Counted from the first letter of the stretch, positions 1 through 8,672 are shown. The stretch is DNA of 64,000 nucleotides from Mesorhizobium loti (GCF_003148495.1 NZ_QGGH01000023.1:1-64000), one strand, 5' to 3'. Numbers and translations: made by a program. Notes: generated by a model not told the origin, from the letters alone.

Positions 1-153
<153 letters not shown>

Positions 154-222
154 TTTGGACTTAAACCGATCTGTCGCGGGCGCGGGAGTTGCCCGCGCCG
201 CGCCAGAACAAGGAAGTGACGC

Positions 223-531
223 ATGAACGGACAGAATATCCGCATCCGCCTGAAGGCGTTTGACCACCGCGTGCTCGACGCCTCGACGAAGGAAATCGTG
301 TCGACGGCCAAGCGTACCGGCGCAAACGTCCGCGGCCCCATTCCGCTGCCGACGCGGATCGAAAAGTTCACGGTCAACCGGTCGCCTCACGTCGACAAGA
401 AGAGCCGCGAGCAGTTCGAGATGCGCACGCACAAGCGTCTGCTCGACATCGTCGATCCGACCCCGCAGACGGTCGATGCTTTGATGAAGCTCGATCTGGC
501 CGCCGGCGTCGACGTCGAGATCAAGCTCTAA
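223..531 (+). CDS. rpsJ: 30S ribosomal protein S10
   Basis: The 102-residue product starts MNGQNIRIRLKAFDHRVLD and keeps the family core GPIPLPTRIEKFTVNRSPHV, the loop that reaches into the 30S head near S3 and S14. Length is normal. S10 also acts in transcription antitermination as NusE. An AAGGAAG ribosome binding site lies 6 bp before the ATG. It is the first gene of the S10 cluster here, with rplC 61 bp downstream. Confidence 0.98.
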   Translation: MNGQNIRIRLKAFDHRVLDASTKEIVSTAKRTGANVRGPIPLPTRIEKFTVNRSPHVDKKSREQFEMRTHKRLLDIVDPTPQTVDALMKLDLAAGVDVEIKL

Positions 532-592
532 GGGAATGAGAGCGCGGTAAGGGGCGGTGCCCCTGGCCCGGAACTCTAAAGGAATTGAACCG

Positions 593-1321
593 ATGCGTTC
601 AGGTGTGATTGCAAAGAAGGTGGGAATGACCCGCATCTACAACGATGCCGGGGAACATGTTCCCGTCACCGTTCTCCTGATGGAGAACTGCCAGGTCGTG
701 GCCCAGCGCACGCAAGAGAAGAATGGCTACACCGCCGTTCAGCTCGGCGTTGGCCTTGCCAAGGTGAAGAACACGTCGAAGGCGATGCGCGGCCATTTCG
801 CGACCGCTTCCGTCGAGCCGAAGGCGAAGGTCGCCGAGTTCCGCGTCTCCGCCGACAACATGATCGATGTCGGCGCCGAGATCACCGTCGAGCATTTCGT
901 CGCCGGCCAGAAGGTCGATGTGACGGGCACGACGATCGGCAAGGGTTTTCAGGGCGTCATCAAGCGCCACCACATGGGCGGTGGCCGTGCAACGCACGGT
1001 AACTCGGTTTCGCACCGTACGCACGGTTCGACCGGTCAGCGCCAGGACCCGGGTAAGGTGTTCAAGGGCAAGCATATGGCTGGCCACATGGGCGACACCC
1101 GCGTCACCACGCAGAATGTCGAGATCGTATCGACCGACGCCGACCGCGGCCTGATCCTGATCCGCGGTGCGGTTCCCGGATCGAAGGGCGCCTGGATCCT
1201 GGTCCGCGATGCGGCCAAGGTGGCGCTGCCGGCCAATGCGCCGAAGCCTGCCGCGATCCGCGCCGTCGCTGCCGAAAGTGGCGCCAAGAACGAGGCTCCG
1301 GCCACAGAGGGAGCGGAATAA
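593..1321 (+). CDS. rplC: 50S ribosomal protein L3
   Basis: The product is 242 residues and starts MRSGVIAKKVGMTRIYNDAG, the normal L3 N-terminus. An in-frame GTG at 557 would add 12 residues, but the ATG at 593 is preceded by AAAGGA at 578-583 and matches the family start. The loop GNSVSHRTHGSTGQRQDPGK carries the glutamine that PrmB methylates in E. coli L3. The final 20 or so residues are an Ala/Glu-rich tail, common in rhizobia. The stop overlaps the rplD start by one base. Confidence 0.97.
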   Translation: MRSGVIAKKVGMTRIYNDAGEHVPVTVLLMENCQVVAQRTQEKNGYTAVQLGVGLAKVKNTSKAMRGHFATASVEPKAKVAEFRVSADNMIDVGAEITVEHFVAGQKVDVTGTTIGKGFQGVIKRHHMGGGRATHGNSVSHRTHGSTGQRQDPGKVFKGKHMAGHMGDTRVTTQNVEIVSTDADRGLILIRGAVPGSKGAWILVRDAAKVALPANAPKPAAIRAVAAESGAKNEAPATEGAE

Positions 1322-1941
1322 TGGATCTCAAGATCACAACGCTGGGCGGCAAGGACGCCGGCAAGGTGGAACTCTCCGACGAGATTTTCGGCCTTGATCC
1401 GCGCGAAGACATCCTGCAGCGCGTCGTGCGCTGGCAGCTTGCCAAGAAGCAGCAGGGCACGCACAAGGCCAAGGGCCGCGCCGAGATCGCGCGCACCGGT
1501 GCCAAGATGTACAAGCAGAAGGGTACGGGCCGCGCCCGTCACCATTCGGCACGCGCTCCGCAGTTCCGCGGCGGCGGCAAGGCCCACGGCCCGGTCGTTC
1601 GCAGCCATGAGCACGAACTGCCGAAGAAGGTTCGCGCGCTCGGCCTCAAGCATGCTCTCTCGGCCAAGGCCAAGAGCGCGTCGATCATCATCATCGACGA
1701 GCTGAAGCTGACCGAGGCCAAGACGAAGGCGCTGATCGCGAATTTCGCGACGCTGGGCCTGACCAACGCTTTGCTGATCGGCGGCGCCGAGCTTGACAAG
1801 AACTTCAAGCTGGCGGCGACGAACATCCCCAACATCGACGTGCTGCCCATTCAGGGCATCAACGTCTACGACATTCTGCGCCGCGGCACGCTGGTCCTTT
1901 CGAAGGCCGCCGTCGAGGCTCTCGAGGAGCGCTTTAAATGA
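1321..1941 (+). CDS. rplD: 50S ribosomal protein L4
   Basis: The 206-residue product has the basic extended loop TGRARHHSARAPQFRGGGKA that lines the peptide exit tunnel. Length is normal. L4 represses the S10 operon in E. coli, but I see no matching leader here. The ATG uses the last base of the rplC stop codon, and the rplW start overlaps the end by four bases, so translation of these three genes is coupled. Confidence 0.97.
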   Translation: MDLKITTLGGKDAGKVELSDEIFGLDPREDILQRVVRWQLAKKQQGTHKAKGRAEIARTGAKMYKQKGTGRARHHSARAPQFRGGGKAHGPVVRSHEHELPKKVRALGLKHALSAKAKSASIIIIDELKLTEAKTKALIANFATLGLTNALLIGGAELDKNFKLAATNIPNIDVLPIQGINVYDILRRGTLVLSKAAVEALEERFK

Positions 1942-2231
1942 CCGACCTTCGTCATTACGACGTGATCGTCTCGCCGGCGATCACCGAAAAGTCGACCATG
2001 GCCTCCGAGCAGAACCAGGTCGTCTTCAACGTCGCCAAGAAGGCGTCGAAGCCGGAAATCAAGGCCGCCGTCGAAGCGCTGTTCGGCGTCAAGGTGATGG
2101 CCGTGAACACGCTTGTCCGCAAGGGCAAGATCAAGCGCTTCCGTGGCACGGTTGGCCGCCAGAGCGACGTCAAGAAGGCGATTGTGACGCTGGCCGATGG
2201 CCAGTCGATCGACGTCGCGACGGGTCTCTGA
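1938..2231 (+). CDS. rplW: 50S ribosomal protein L23
   Basis: The 97-residue product starts MTDLRHYDVIVSPAITEKST and contains NTLVRKGKIKRFRGTVGRQ, the L23 loop and strand region. L23 sits at the peptide tunnel exit and docks trigger factor and SRP. Its ATGA start overlaps the rplD stop. rplB starts 22 bp downstream. Confidence 0.97.
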   Translation: MTDLRHYDVIVSPAITEKSTMASEQNQVVFNVAKKASKPEIKAAVEALFGVKVMAVNTLVRKGKIKRFRGTVGRQSDVKKAIVTLADGQSIDVATGL

Positions 2232-2253
2232 GCAAGGCCGCGAGGACAGAAAC

Positions 2254-3087
2254 ATGGCACTGAAAAAATTCAACCCGGTAACGCCCAGCACCCGTCAGCT
2301 GGTCATCGTCGACCGCTCGGGCCTCTACAAGGGCAAGCCCGTCAAGGGTCTGACCGAAGGCCTGACCAAGTCGGGCGGCCGCAACAACCACGGCCGCATC
2401 ACCGCCCGCTTCATCGGCGGTGGTCACAAGCGTTCGTACCGCATCATCGACTTCAAGCGCCGCAAGTTCGACGTCGTCGGCACGGTCGAGCGCATTGAAT
2501 ACGATCCGAACCGCACTGCCTTCATCGCGCTGATCAAGTACGACGATGGCGAGCTGTCCTACATCATCGCTCCGCAGCGTCTGGCTCCCGGCGACAAGAT
2601 CGTGTCCGGTGAATCGGTCGACGTGAAGCCGGGCAATGCGATGCCGCTGGCTTCGATGCCGGTCGGCACCATCGTCCACAACATCGAGCTGAAGCCGGGC
2701 AAGGGCGCTCAGGTCGCCCGTTCGGCAGGTGGTTACGGTCAGCTGGTCGGTCGTGACCAGGGCATGGCGATCCTGCGCCTCAATTCGGGCGAGCAGCGTG
2801 TCGTTCACGGCTCCTGCATGGCCACTGTCGGCGCTGTGTCCAATCCGGACCACGGCAACATCAACGACGGCAAGGCCGGTCGCACGGTTTGGCGTGGCAA
2901 GCGCCCGCACAATCGCGGCGTGACCATGAACCCGGTCGACCATCCGCACGGCGGCGGCGAAGGCCGCACCTCGGGTGGCCGCCATCCGGTTTCGCCCTGG
3001 GGCAAGCCGACCAAGGGCAAGAAGACGCGGTCCAACAAGGCGACCGACAAGTTCATCCTGCGCTCGCGCCATCAGCGCAAGAGCTAA
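2254..3087 (+). CDS. rplB: 50S ribosomal protein L2
   Basis: The 277-residue product starts MALKKFNPVTPSTRQLVIVD. The C-terminal motif VDHPHGGGEGRTSGGRHPVS holds the histidine near the peptidyl-transferase centre. A longer in-frame reading from 2197 would overlap rplW by 35 bp and add 19 residues unlike L2, so the ATG after GAGGACAGAAAC is preferred. L2 is needed for subunit association. Confidence 0.97.
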   Translation: MALKKFNPVTPSTRQLVIVDRSGLYKGKPVKGLTEGLTKSGGRNNHGRITARFIGGGHKRSYRIIDFKRRKFDVVGTVERIEYDPNRTAFIALIKYDDGELSYIIAPQRLAPGDKIVSGESVDVKPGNAMPLASMPVGTIVHNIELKPGKGAQVARSAGGYGQLVGRDQGMAILRLNSGEQRVVHGSCMATVGAVSNPDHGNINDGKAGRTVWRGKRPHNRGVTMNPVDHPHGGGEGRTSGGRHPVSPWGKPTKGKKTRSNKATDKFILRSRHQRKS

Positions 3088-3103
3088 GAAGAGGTAACGC
3101 CAA

Positions 3104-3382
3104 GTGACTCGTTCGATTTGGAAAGGCCCCTTCATTGACGGCTACCTTCTCAAGAAGGTGGACAAGGTTCGTGAAGGTGGTCGCAATGAGGTGATCAAGA
3201 TGTGGAGCCGTCGCTCCACGATCCTGCCGCAGTTCGTCGGCTTCACCTTCGGTGTCTACAACGGCCAGAAGCATGTTCCCGTCTCGGTGAACGAGGACAT
3301 GGTCGGTCACAAGTTCGGTGAATTCGCTCCGACCCGGACCTATTACGGTCACGGCGCGGATAAGAAGGCGAAGAGGAAATAA
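3104..3382 (+). CDS. rpsS: 30S ribosomal protein S19
   Basis: The 92-residue product begins TRSIWKGPFIDGYLLKKVDK after a GTG start and contains KMWSRRSTILPQFVGFTFGV, both diagnostic of S19. The GTG is preceded by AAGAGG at 3088-3093, and no ATG fits the family N-terminus. S19 forms the head of the small subunit with S13. rplV starts 2 bp after the stop. Confidence 0.97.
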   Translation: MTRSIWKGPFIDGYLLKKVDKVREGGRNEVIKMWSRRSTILPQFVGFTFGVYNGQKHVPVSVNEDMVGHKFGEFAPTRTYYGHGADKKAKRK

Positions 3383-3384
3383 TC

Positions 3385-3774
3385 ATGGGCAAGGCCAAAG
3401 CTCCGCGCAGGCTTGCTGATAACGAAGCGCGCGCCGTATTGCGCACGATCCGTATCAGCCCGCAGAAGCTGAACCTCGTTGCCGCGCTGATCCGCGGCAA
3501 GAAGGTCGCGACAGCGCTTTCCGATCTCGAATTCTCGGCCAAGCGGATTTCCGGCACGGTCAAGAAGACGCTGGAATCGGCAATCGCCAACGCGGAAAAC
3601 AACCACGACCTGGATGTCGATGCACTGATCGTGGCGGAAGCCTATGTCGGCAAGTCGATCGTCATGAAGCGGTTCCATGCCCGTGGCCGTGGTCGCGCCA
3701 GCCGTATCGAGAAGCCGTTCTCGCACCTCACGATCGTCGTTCGTGAAGTCGAAGAAAAAGGGGAGGCCGCATAA
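3385..3774 (+). CDS. rplV: 50S ribosomal protein L22
   Basis: The 129-residue product contains NLVAALIRGKKVATALSDLE and the C-terminal hairpin KRFHARGRGRASRIEKPFSH, the macrolide-sensitive loop in the exit tunnel. Length is typical for alphaproteobacteria. The stop overlaps the rpsC ATG by one base. Confidence 0.97.
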   Translation: MGKAKAPRRLADNEARAVLRTIRISPQKLNLVAALIRGKKVATALSDLEFSAKRISGTVKKTLESAIANAENNHDLDVDALIVAEAYVGKSIVMKRFHARGRGRASRIEKPFSHLTIVVREVEEKGEAA

Positions 3775-4499
3775 TGGGCCAGAAAGTCAATCCGATCGGT
3801 CTTCGCCTCGGCATCAACCGCACCTGGGATTCGCGCTGGTTCGCGAACACCGGCGAGTACGGCAAGCTGCTGCATGAGGACATCAAGATCCGCAAGTATC
3901 TCGAGAAGGAGCTCAAGCAGGCTGCCATCTCGAAGGTCGTGATCGAGCGTCCGCACAAGAAGTGCCGCGTCACCATTCACGCCGCGCGCCCAGGTCTGAT
4001 CATCGGCAAGAAGGGCGCCGACATCGAGAAGCTTCGCAAGAAGCTGATGGAGATGACGAAGTCCGAGACGCACCTCAACATCGTTGAAGTGCGTAAGCCG
4101 GAAATCGACGCGACCCTGGTCGCTCAGTCGATTGCCCAGCAGCTCGAGCGTCGTATTGCGTTCCGCCGCGCCATGAAGCGTGCCGTTCAGTCGGCGATGC
4201 GCCTCGGTGCCGAAGGCATCCGCATCAACTGCGCCGGCCGTCTCGGCGGCGCCGAGATCGCGCGCATGGAATGGTATCGCGAAGGCCGCGTGCCGCTGCA
4301 TACGCTGCGTGCGGACGTCGACTACGGCACGGCCGAAGCGCACACCGCTTACGGCATCTGCGGCGTCAAGGTCTGGGTGTTCAAGGGCGAGATCCTTGAG
4401 CATGACCCGATGGCTTCGGAGCGTCGGGCCAGCGAAAGCGATGCAGCGCATGGCGGTGGTGGTGATCGCGAACGCGGTCGTCGTCGCGAAAACGCCTGA
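3774..4499 (+). CDS. rpsC: 30S ribosomal protein S3
   Basis: The 241-residue product starts MGQKVNPIGLRLGINRTWDS. The type II KH domain shows PGLIIGKKGADIEKLRKKL at about residues 74-92. The C-terminal 25 residues are a low-complexity tail rich in Glu, Arg and Gly, typical of rhizobial S3. S3 lines the mRNA entry channel. Confidence 0.97.
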   Translation: MGQKVNPIGLRLGINRTWDSRWFANTGEYGKLLHEDIKIRKYLEKELKQAAISKVVIERPHKKCRVTIHAARPGLIIGKKGADIEKLRKKLMEMTKSETHLNIVEVRKPEIDATLVAQSIAQQLERRIAFRRAMKRAVQSAMRLGAEGIRINCAGRLGGAEIARMEWYREGRVPLHTLRADVDYGTAEAHTAYGICGVKVWVFKGEILEHDPMASERRASESDAAHGGGGDRERGRRRENA

Positions 4500-4526
4500 G
4501 ACATTTAGGAATTTGGAGTTAGAACG

Positions 4527-4940
4527 ATGCTGCAGCCAAAGCGCACAAAGTTCCGCAAGCAGTTCAAGGGCCGTATCCATGGCACCGCAAAGGGCGGCAC
4601 CAACCTGGATTTCGGTGGTTTCGGGCTGAAGGCGCTTGAGCCGAACCGCGTCACCGCACGTGAGATTGAGGCGGCCCGCCGCGCGATCACTCGTGAAATG
4701 AAGCGCGCTGGTCGCGTCTGGATCCGTATTTTCCCGGACGTGCCGGTCACTTCGAAGCCGACCGAAGTCCGCATGGGTAAGGGCAAGGGCGCGGTCGATT
4801 ATTGGGCGGCGCGCGTCAAGCCGGGCCGCATCATGTTCGAGATCGACGGCGTCAACGAAGAAACCGCCCGTGAGGCACTGCGTCTCGGCGCGGCCAAGCT
4901 CTCGGTCAAGACGCGCTTCGTGCAGCGCATCGCAGAATAA
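4527..4940 (+). CDS. rplP: 50S ribosomal protein L16
   Basis: The 137-residue product starts MLQPKRTKFRKQFKGRIHGT and contains MGKGKGAVDYWAARVKPGRI, the conserved loop near the A site. Length is normal. The start lies 27 bp after rpsC. L16 takes part in tRNA accommodation and late 50S assembly. Confidence 0.97.
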   Translation: MLQPKRTKFRKQFKGRIHGTAKGGTNLDFGGFGLKALEPNRVTAREIEAARRAITREMKRAGRVWIRIFPDVPVTSKPTEVRMGKGKGAVDYWAARVKPGRIMFEIDGVNEETAREALRLGAAKLSVKTRFVQRIAE

Positions 4941-4952
4941 GGACGGGCTGAT

Positions 4953-5153
4953 ATGAAAGCCGAAGACATCCGGACCAAGACCCAGGACCAGCTGACCGAC
5001 GACTTGGCCAGCCTGAAGAAGGAGCAGTTCAATCTGCGCTTCCAGAAGGCCACCGGCCAGCTCGAGAAGACCGCGCGCGTGAGACAGGTCCGTAAGGACA
5101 TTGCGCGTATCAAGACCATCGCTGCGGAAAAGTCCGCGGCTAAGAAGGCTTAA
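4953..5153 (+). CDS. rpmC: 50S ribosomal protein L29
   Basis: The 66-residue product, MKAEDIRTKTQDQLTDDLAS onward, has the two-helix L29 pattern with KEQFNLRFQKATGQLEKTAR and a Lys/Ala-rich tail. It follows rplP by 12 bp and precedes rpsQ by 11 bp. L29 sits beside L23 at the exit tunnel. Confidence 0.96.
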   Translation: MKAEDIRTKTQDQLTDDLASLKKEQFNLRFQKATGQLEKTARVRQVRKDIARIKTIAAEKSAAKKA

Positions 5154-5164
5154 GGACGAAAACC

Positions 5165-5404
5165 ATGCCAAAGCGCATTCTGCAGGGCACCGTCGTCAGC
5201 GACAAGAACGAGAAGACGGTTGTCGTCAAGGTCGAACGGCGCTTCACGCATCCCGTGATGAAGAAGACCGTGCGCATGACCAAGAAGTACAAGGCGCACG
5301 ACGAGAACAACGCCCACAAGGTAGGCGATCAGGTGTTCATCCAGGAATCGAAGCCGATTTCCAAGGATAAGCGCTGGATCGTCGTGTCTTCGGACCAGGC
5401 GTAA
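5165..5404 (+). CDS. rpsQ: 30S ribosomal protein S17
   Basis: The 79-residue product starts MPKRILQGTVVSDKNEKTVV and holds the OB-fold pattern VERRFTHPVMKKTVRMTKKY and ESKPISKDKRWIVV. It is the last gene of the S10 cluster. The 71 bp gap to rplN marks the S10/spc boundary but shows no convincing terminator. Confidence 0.96.
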   Translation: MPKRILQGTVVSDKNEKTVVVKVERRFTHPVMKKTVRMTKKYKAHDENNAHKVGDQVFIQESKPISKDKRWIVVSSDQA

Positions 5405-5475
5405 ACAACGAATTTTGGACAGACCGGGGAGGGGCTTTGAGCCCATCCCGTTAGAAAAGAAGAAGGCGGCCAGTC

Positions 5476-5844
5476 ATGATTCAGATGCAAACAAACCTCG
5501 ACGTCGCGGATAATTCCGGCGCCCGTCGTGTCATGTGCATCAAGGTGCTGGGCGGCTCGAAGCGGAAATACGCTTCTGTGGGCGACATCATCGTGGTGTC
5601 GATCAAGGAAGCCATTCCGCGCGGCCGCGTAAAGAAGGGCGATGTGATGAAGGCGGTCGTGGTTCGCACGGCCAAGGACATCCGCCGCCCGGACGGCAGC
5701 GTGATCCGTTTCGACAAGAACGCGGCCGTTCTCGTCGACAACAAGAAAGAGCCGATCGGCACGCGTATCTTCGGACCGGTTCCGCGCGAACTCCGCGCCA
5801 AGAACCACATGAAGATCATCTCGCTCGCGCCTGAAGTGCTGTAA
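5476..5844 (+). CDS. rplN: 50S ribosomal protein L14
   Basis: The 122-residue product starts MIQMQTNLDVADNSGARRVM and ends LRAKNHMKIISLAPEVL, a full-length L14. It forms inter-subunit bridges with 16S rRNA and is the target of silencing factor RsfS. It opens the spc cluster, and rplX follows 12 bp later. Confidence 0.97.
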   Translation: MIQMQTNLDVADNSGARRVMCIKVLGGSKRKYASVGDIIVVSIKEAIPRGRVKKGDVMKAVVVRTAKDIRRPDGSVIRFDKNAAVLVDNKKEPIGTRIFGPVPRELRAKNHMKIISLAPEVL

Positions 5845-5856
5845 GGAGCCGGACCA

Positions 5857-6171
5857 ATGCAAAAGATTAGAAAAGGCGACAAGGTCGTCGTGCTGGCCGG
5901 CAAGGACAAGGGCCGTTCGGGCGAAGTCCTCTCGGTACAGCCGAAGGAAGACACCGCGCTGGTGCGCGGCGTCAACATGATCCGTCGTCACCAGAAGCAG
6001 TCCCAGTCCCAAGAGGGCGGGATCATCACCAAGGAAGCGCCGATCCAGCTGTCGAACATCGCGCTGGCCGACCCCAAGGATGGCAAGCCGACCCGCGTCG
6101 GTTTCATCTTCCAGAAGGACGGCAAGAAGGTGCGCGTCGCCAAGCGCTCGGGAGAAGTCATCAATGGCTAA
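5857..6171 (+). CDS. rplX: 50S ribosomal protein L24
   Basis: The 104-residue product carries an N-terminal KOW motif, GDKVVVLAGKDKGRSGEVLS, and ends in the usual LADPKDGKPTRVGF region. L24 starts 50S assembly by binding the 5' end of 23S rRNA. Its last eight bases overlap rplE, indicating translational coupling. Confidence 0.97.
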   Translation: MQKIRKGDKVVVLAGKDKGRSGEVLSVQPKEDTALVRGVNMIRRHQKQSQSQEGGIITKEAPIQLSNIALADPKDGKPTRVGFIFQKDGKKVRVAKRSGEVING

Positions 6172-6763
6172 GGCTCAAACCACGAAGCCCAAGGCTGAAA
6201 GCAAACAGTCCAAGGCTCAGAACACGCCGCGCCTCAAGCAGGTCTACAATGAGACCATCCGCAAGGCGCTGCAGGAACAGTTCGGCTACGACAACGAGAT
6301 GCAGGTTCCACGCATCGACAAGATCGTGCTGAACATGGGCGTTGGCGAAGCGACCGCCGATTCGAAGAAGCCTTCGATCGCGGCCGAAGACCTGGCCATG
6401 ATCGCCGGCCAGAAGGCCGTCGTCACCCGCGCCCGCAACTCGATCGCCGGCTTCAAGGTCCGCGAGAAGATGCCGATCGGCGCCAAGGTCACGCTGCGCA
6501 AGGAACGCATGTACGAGTTCCTCGATCGCCTCGTGAACATCGCACTGCCACGCGTCCGCGACTTCCGCGGACTGAATCCGAAGAGCTTCGATGGCCGTGG
6601 CAACTATGCCATGGGCATCAAGGAACACATCGTGTTCCCGGAGATCAACTACGACAAGGTTGATCAGATCTGGGGCATGGACGTCATCGTTTGTACGACT
6701 GCGAAGACGGACGACGAAGCCAGGGCATTGCTCAAGGCCTTCAACTTCCCCTTCCGCCAGTAA
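6164..6763 (+). CDS. rplE: 50S ribosomal protein L5
   Basis: The product is 199 residues from the ATG inside the rplX end. A Lys/Ser/Gln-rich N-terminal extension of about 20 residues precedes the normal L5 start RLKQVYNETIRKALQEQFGY. Later come IVLNMGVGEA and REKMPIGAKVTLRKERMYEF. L5 holds 5S rRNA and contacts P-site tRNA. A reading from 6080 would add 28 residues that only shadow rplX. Confidence 0.96.
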   Translation: MAKAQTTKPKAESKQSKAQNTPRLKQVYNETIRKALQEQFGYDNEMQVPRIDKIVLNMGVGEATADSKKPSIAAEDLAMIAGQKAVVTRARNSIAGFKVREKMPIGAKVTLRKERMYEFLDRLVNIALPRVRDFRGLNPKSFDGRGNYAMGIKEHIVFPEINYDKVDQIWGMDVIVCTTAKTDDEARALLKAFNFPFRQ

Positions 6764-6790
6764 CGGCAGCGAGAAAAGGAAAAATCTGAA

Positions 6791-7096
6791 ATGGCAAAGA
6801 CCAGCTCAGTCGAGAAGAACAACAGGCGCCGCAAGCTTGCCGACCAGTACGGTCCCAAGCGGGCTGCCCTGAAGGCGATCATCATGGATCAGTCCAAGCC
6901 GATGGAAGAGCGCTTCCGCGCTCAGCTCAAGCTTGCTGCCATGCCGCGCAACTCGGCCAAGATCCGCATCCGCAACCGCTGCGAAGTCACCGGCCGTCCG
7001 CGCGCCTACTATCGCAAGCTCAAAGTATCGCGCATCGCGCTTCGTGATCTCGGCAATAACGGCCAGATCCCGGGCCTGGTCAAGTCGAGCTGGTAA
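6791..7096 (+). CDS. rpsN: 30S ribosomal protein S14, zinc-independent long form
   Basis: The 101-residue product starts MAKTSSVEKNNRRRKLADQY and contains NRCEVTGRPRAYYRKLKVSR. It lacks the CxxC zinc ribbon of short S14 proteins, so it is the long C-minus form usual in proteobacteria. It is encoded 27 bp after rplE. Its stop overlaps the strong AAGGAGG ribosome binding site of rpsH. Confidence 0.97.
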   Translation: MAKTSSVEKNNRRRKLADQYGPKRAALKAIIMDQSKPMEERFRAQLKLAAMPRNSAKIRIRNRCEVTGRPRAYYRKLKVSRIALRDLGNNGQIPGLVKSSW

Positions 7097-7108
7097 GGAG
7101 GACATAAC

Positions 7109-7507
7109 ATGTCATTGAGCGATCCTCTCGGCGATATGCTGACCCGCATCCGCAACGCGTATGGCCGCAAGAAGTCGAGCGTTTCGACGCCGGCTTCGCG
7201 TCTGCGCACCCGCGTCCTCGACGTGCTGAAGGCTGAAGGCTATATCCGTGATTACAGCCAGACCGACTTCGACAACGGCAAGTCCGAAATCGAGATCGAG
7301 TTGAAGTATTTCGACGGCGCGCCGGTCGTGCGCGAAATCGCCCGTGTCTCGAAGCCAGGCCGCCGCGTCTATGTTTCGGCCAAGTCGATTCCGCAGGTTG
7401 CCAACGGCCTCGGCATCGCCATCCTTTCGACACCGAAAGGCGTGATGGCCGACCACGAAGCACGTGAACAGAATGTCGGCGGTGAAATCCTCTGCCAGAT
7501 CTTCTGA
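7109..7507 (+). CDS. rpsH: 30S ribosomal protein S8
   Basis: The 132-residue product starts MSLSDPLGDMLTRIRNAYGR and ends MADHEAREQNVGGEILCQIF, a full S8. In E. coli S8 represses the spc operon by binding mRNA near rplE. That site was not searched by folding here. A near-consensus AAGGAGG lies 7 bp before the ATG. Confidence 0.97.
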   Translation: MSLSDPLGDMLTRIRNAYGRKKSSVSTPASRLRTRVLDVLKAEGYIRDYSQTDFDNGKSEIEIELKYFDGAPVVREIARVSKPGRRVYVSAKSIPQVANGLGIAILSTPKGVMADHEAREQNVGGEILCQIF

Positions 7508-7536
7508 TCTGGCAGTTGACCGCAAAGTGGAATCCG

Positions 7537-7559
7537 GTCTTCGGATCGTTCCCGAAGAC
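7537..7559 (+). other. Hairpin between rpsH and rplF
   Basis: GTCTTCGG and CCGAAGAC form a perfect 8-bp stem around a 7-base loop in the 89 bp gap. There is no U-run, so it is more likely an mRNA processing or stability element than a terminator. Confidence 0.5.
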
Positions 7560-7596
7560 AGAGACCTGAAACAAGAGAAGTGACGAGGACAACAAA

Positions 7597-8130
7597 ATGT
7601 CTCGTATTGGAAAGAAACCCGTTTCGCTGCCGCAGGGCGTGACCGCGACCGTCAACGGCCAGACCGTGACGGCGAAGGGCCCCAAGGGTGAGCTGAAGTT
7701 CGTGGTGAACGACGAAGTCCTGGTCAAGATGGAAGGCAGCGAGATCGCTGTCCAGCCGCGCGACCAGACCAAGACCGCCCGCTCCAAGTGGGGCATGTCG
7801 CGCACGCAGATCGTCAACATCCTGCAGGGCGTCAAGGACGGTTTCGAAAAGAAGCTCGAGATCACCGGCGTCGGCTATCGCGCGGCACTTCAGGGCAAGA
7901 ACCTGCAGCTGGCACTTGGCTTCAGCCATGACGTCGTCTACGAGACGCCGCAGGGCATCACCATCACGGTGCCGAAGCCGACTGAAATCACCGTGGCCGG
8001 CATCGACAAGCAGCAGGTCGGCCAGGTTGCGGCCGAGATCCGCGAGTATCGTGGTCCCGAGCCCTACAAGGGCAAGGGCGTCCGCTATGCTGGCGAGAAG
8101 ATCGTCCGCAAGGAAGGCAAGAAGAAGTAG
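7597..8130 (+). CDS. rplF: 50S ribosomal protein L6
   Basis: The 177-residue product starts MSRIGKKPVSLPQGVTATVN and shows the two L6 repeats, ending with the signature EIREYRGPEPYKGKGVRYAG. L6 supports the GTPase-associated region of the 50S subunit. Gaps on both sides are longer than usual (89 and 138 bp) and each carries a hairpin. Confidence 0.97.
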   Translation: MSRIGKKPVSLPQGVTATVNGQTVTAKGPKGELKFVVNDEVLVKMEGSEIAVQPRDQTKTARSKWGMSRTQIVNILQGVKDGFEKKLEITGVGYRAALQGKNLQLALGFSHDVVYETPQGITITVPKPTEITVAGIDKQQVGQVAAEIREYRGPEPYKGKGVRYAGEKIVRKEGKKK

Positions 8131-8133
8131 TGG

Positions 8134-8176
8134 GCTTGGCCCCGAAAGGTCGAAGACTTTTCGAAAAAGACCAAGC
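8134..8176 (+). repeat. Rhizobial intergenic palindrome between rplF and rplR
   Basis: Outer arms GCTTGG and CCAAGC enclose inner arms CGAAAGGTC and GACTTTTCG, which pair with one mismatch around a 3-base loop. The inner core matches the palindrome 460 bp downstream (CCGAAAAGT/ACTTTTCGG), so both look like members of one dispersed family similar to rhizobial intergenic mosaic elements. Confidence 0.6.
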
Positions 8177-8268
8177 TAAGGAAGTGCAACGCCGCGGGGA
8201 GCGGTCGCGGGAGGCGCATTCGCCTACCGCACATGGCGGCCCCCGTTTTTTGAAGGCAAGGAACTATC

Positions 8269-8628
8269 ATGGCTACCAAGGAATCCATCCAGCGCCGCGC
8301 GCAGCGCGTCCGCCGTCAGATCAAGAAGGTCGCTGGTGAGCGCCCGCGTCTGTCGGTCCACCGCACGTCGAAGAACATCTACGTGCAGGTCATCGACGAC
8401 GCCAAGGGCCACACCATTGCCGCCGCTTCGACGCTCGAGAAGGACCTCAAGGGTTCGCTCAAGACCGGTGCCGACACCGCCGCTGCCGCCGCGATCGGCA
8501 AGCTGATCGCCGAGCGCGCCACCAAGGCCGGCGTCAAGGAAGTCGTCTTCGACCGTGGCGCCTACATCTATCACGGCCGCGTCAAGGCGCTCGCCGAGGC
8601 TGCCCGCGAAGGCGGTCTTAGCTTCTAA
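8269..8628 (+). CDS. rplR: 50S ribosomal protein L18
   Basis: The 119-residue product contains RPRLSVHRTSKNIYVQVIDD and ends with FDRGAYIYHGRVKALAEAAR, the L18 signature for 5S rRNA binding. It sits between two copies of the intergenic palindrome, 140 bp after rplF and 131 bp before rpsE. Confidence 0.97.
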   Translation: MATKESIQRRAQRVRRQIKKVAGERPRLSVHRTSKNIYVQVIDDAKGHTIAAASTLEKDLKGSLKTGADTAAAAAIGKLIAERATKAGVKEVVFDRGAYIYHGRVKALAEAAREGGLSF

Positions 8629-8672
8629 GCATGATCCCGAAAAGTTTCAGACTTTTCGGATAAAGATTATGC
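8629..8672 (+). repeat. Rhizobial intergenic palindrome between rplR and rpsE
   Basis: It starts right after the rplR stop codon. Outer arms GCATGATC and GATTATGC pair with one mismatch. Inner arms CCGAAAAGT and ACTTTTCGG pair perfectly around TTCAG. This two-tier GCATGATCCCGAAAAGT form is the common rhizobial intergenic palindrome as I remember it. Confidence 0.7.

Noticed and set aside
3642..5171. Leftward 509-codon open frame across rplV-rpsC-rplP-rpmC
   Set aside because: It is antisense to four certain ribosomal genes. The product is His/Asp/Leu/Arg-rich as expected for a high-G+C mirror frame, with no ribosome binding site.
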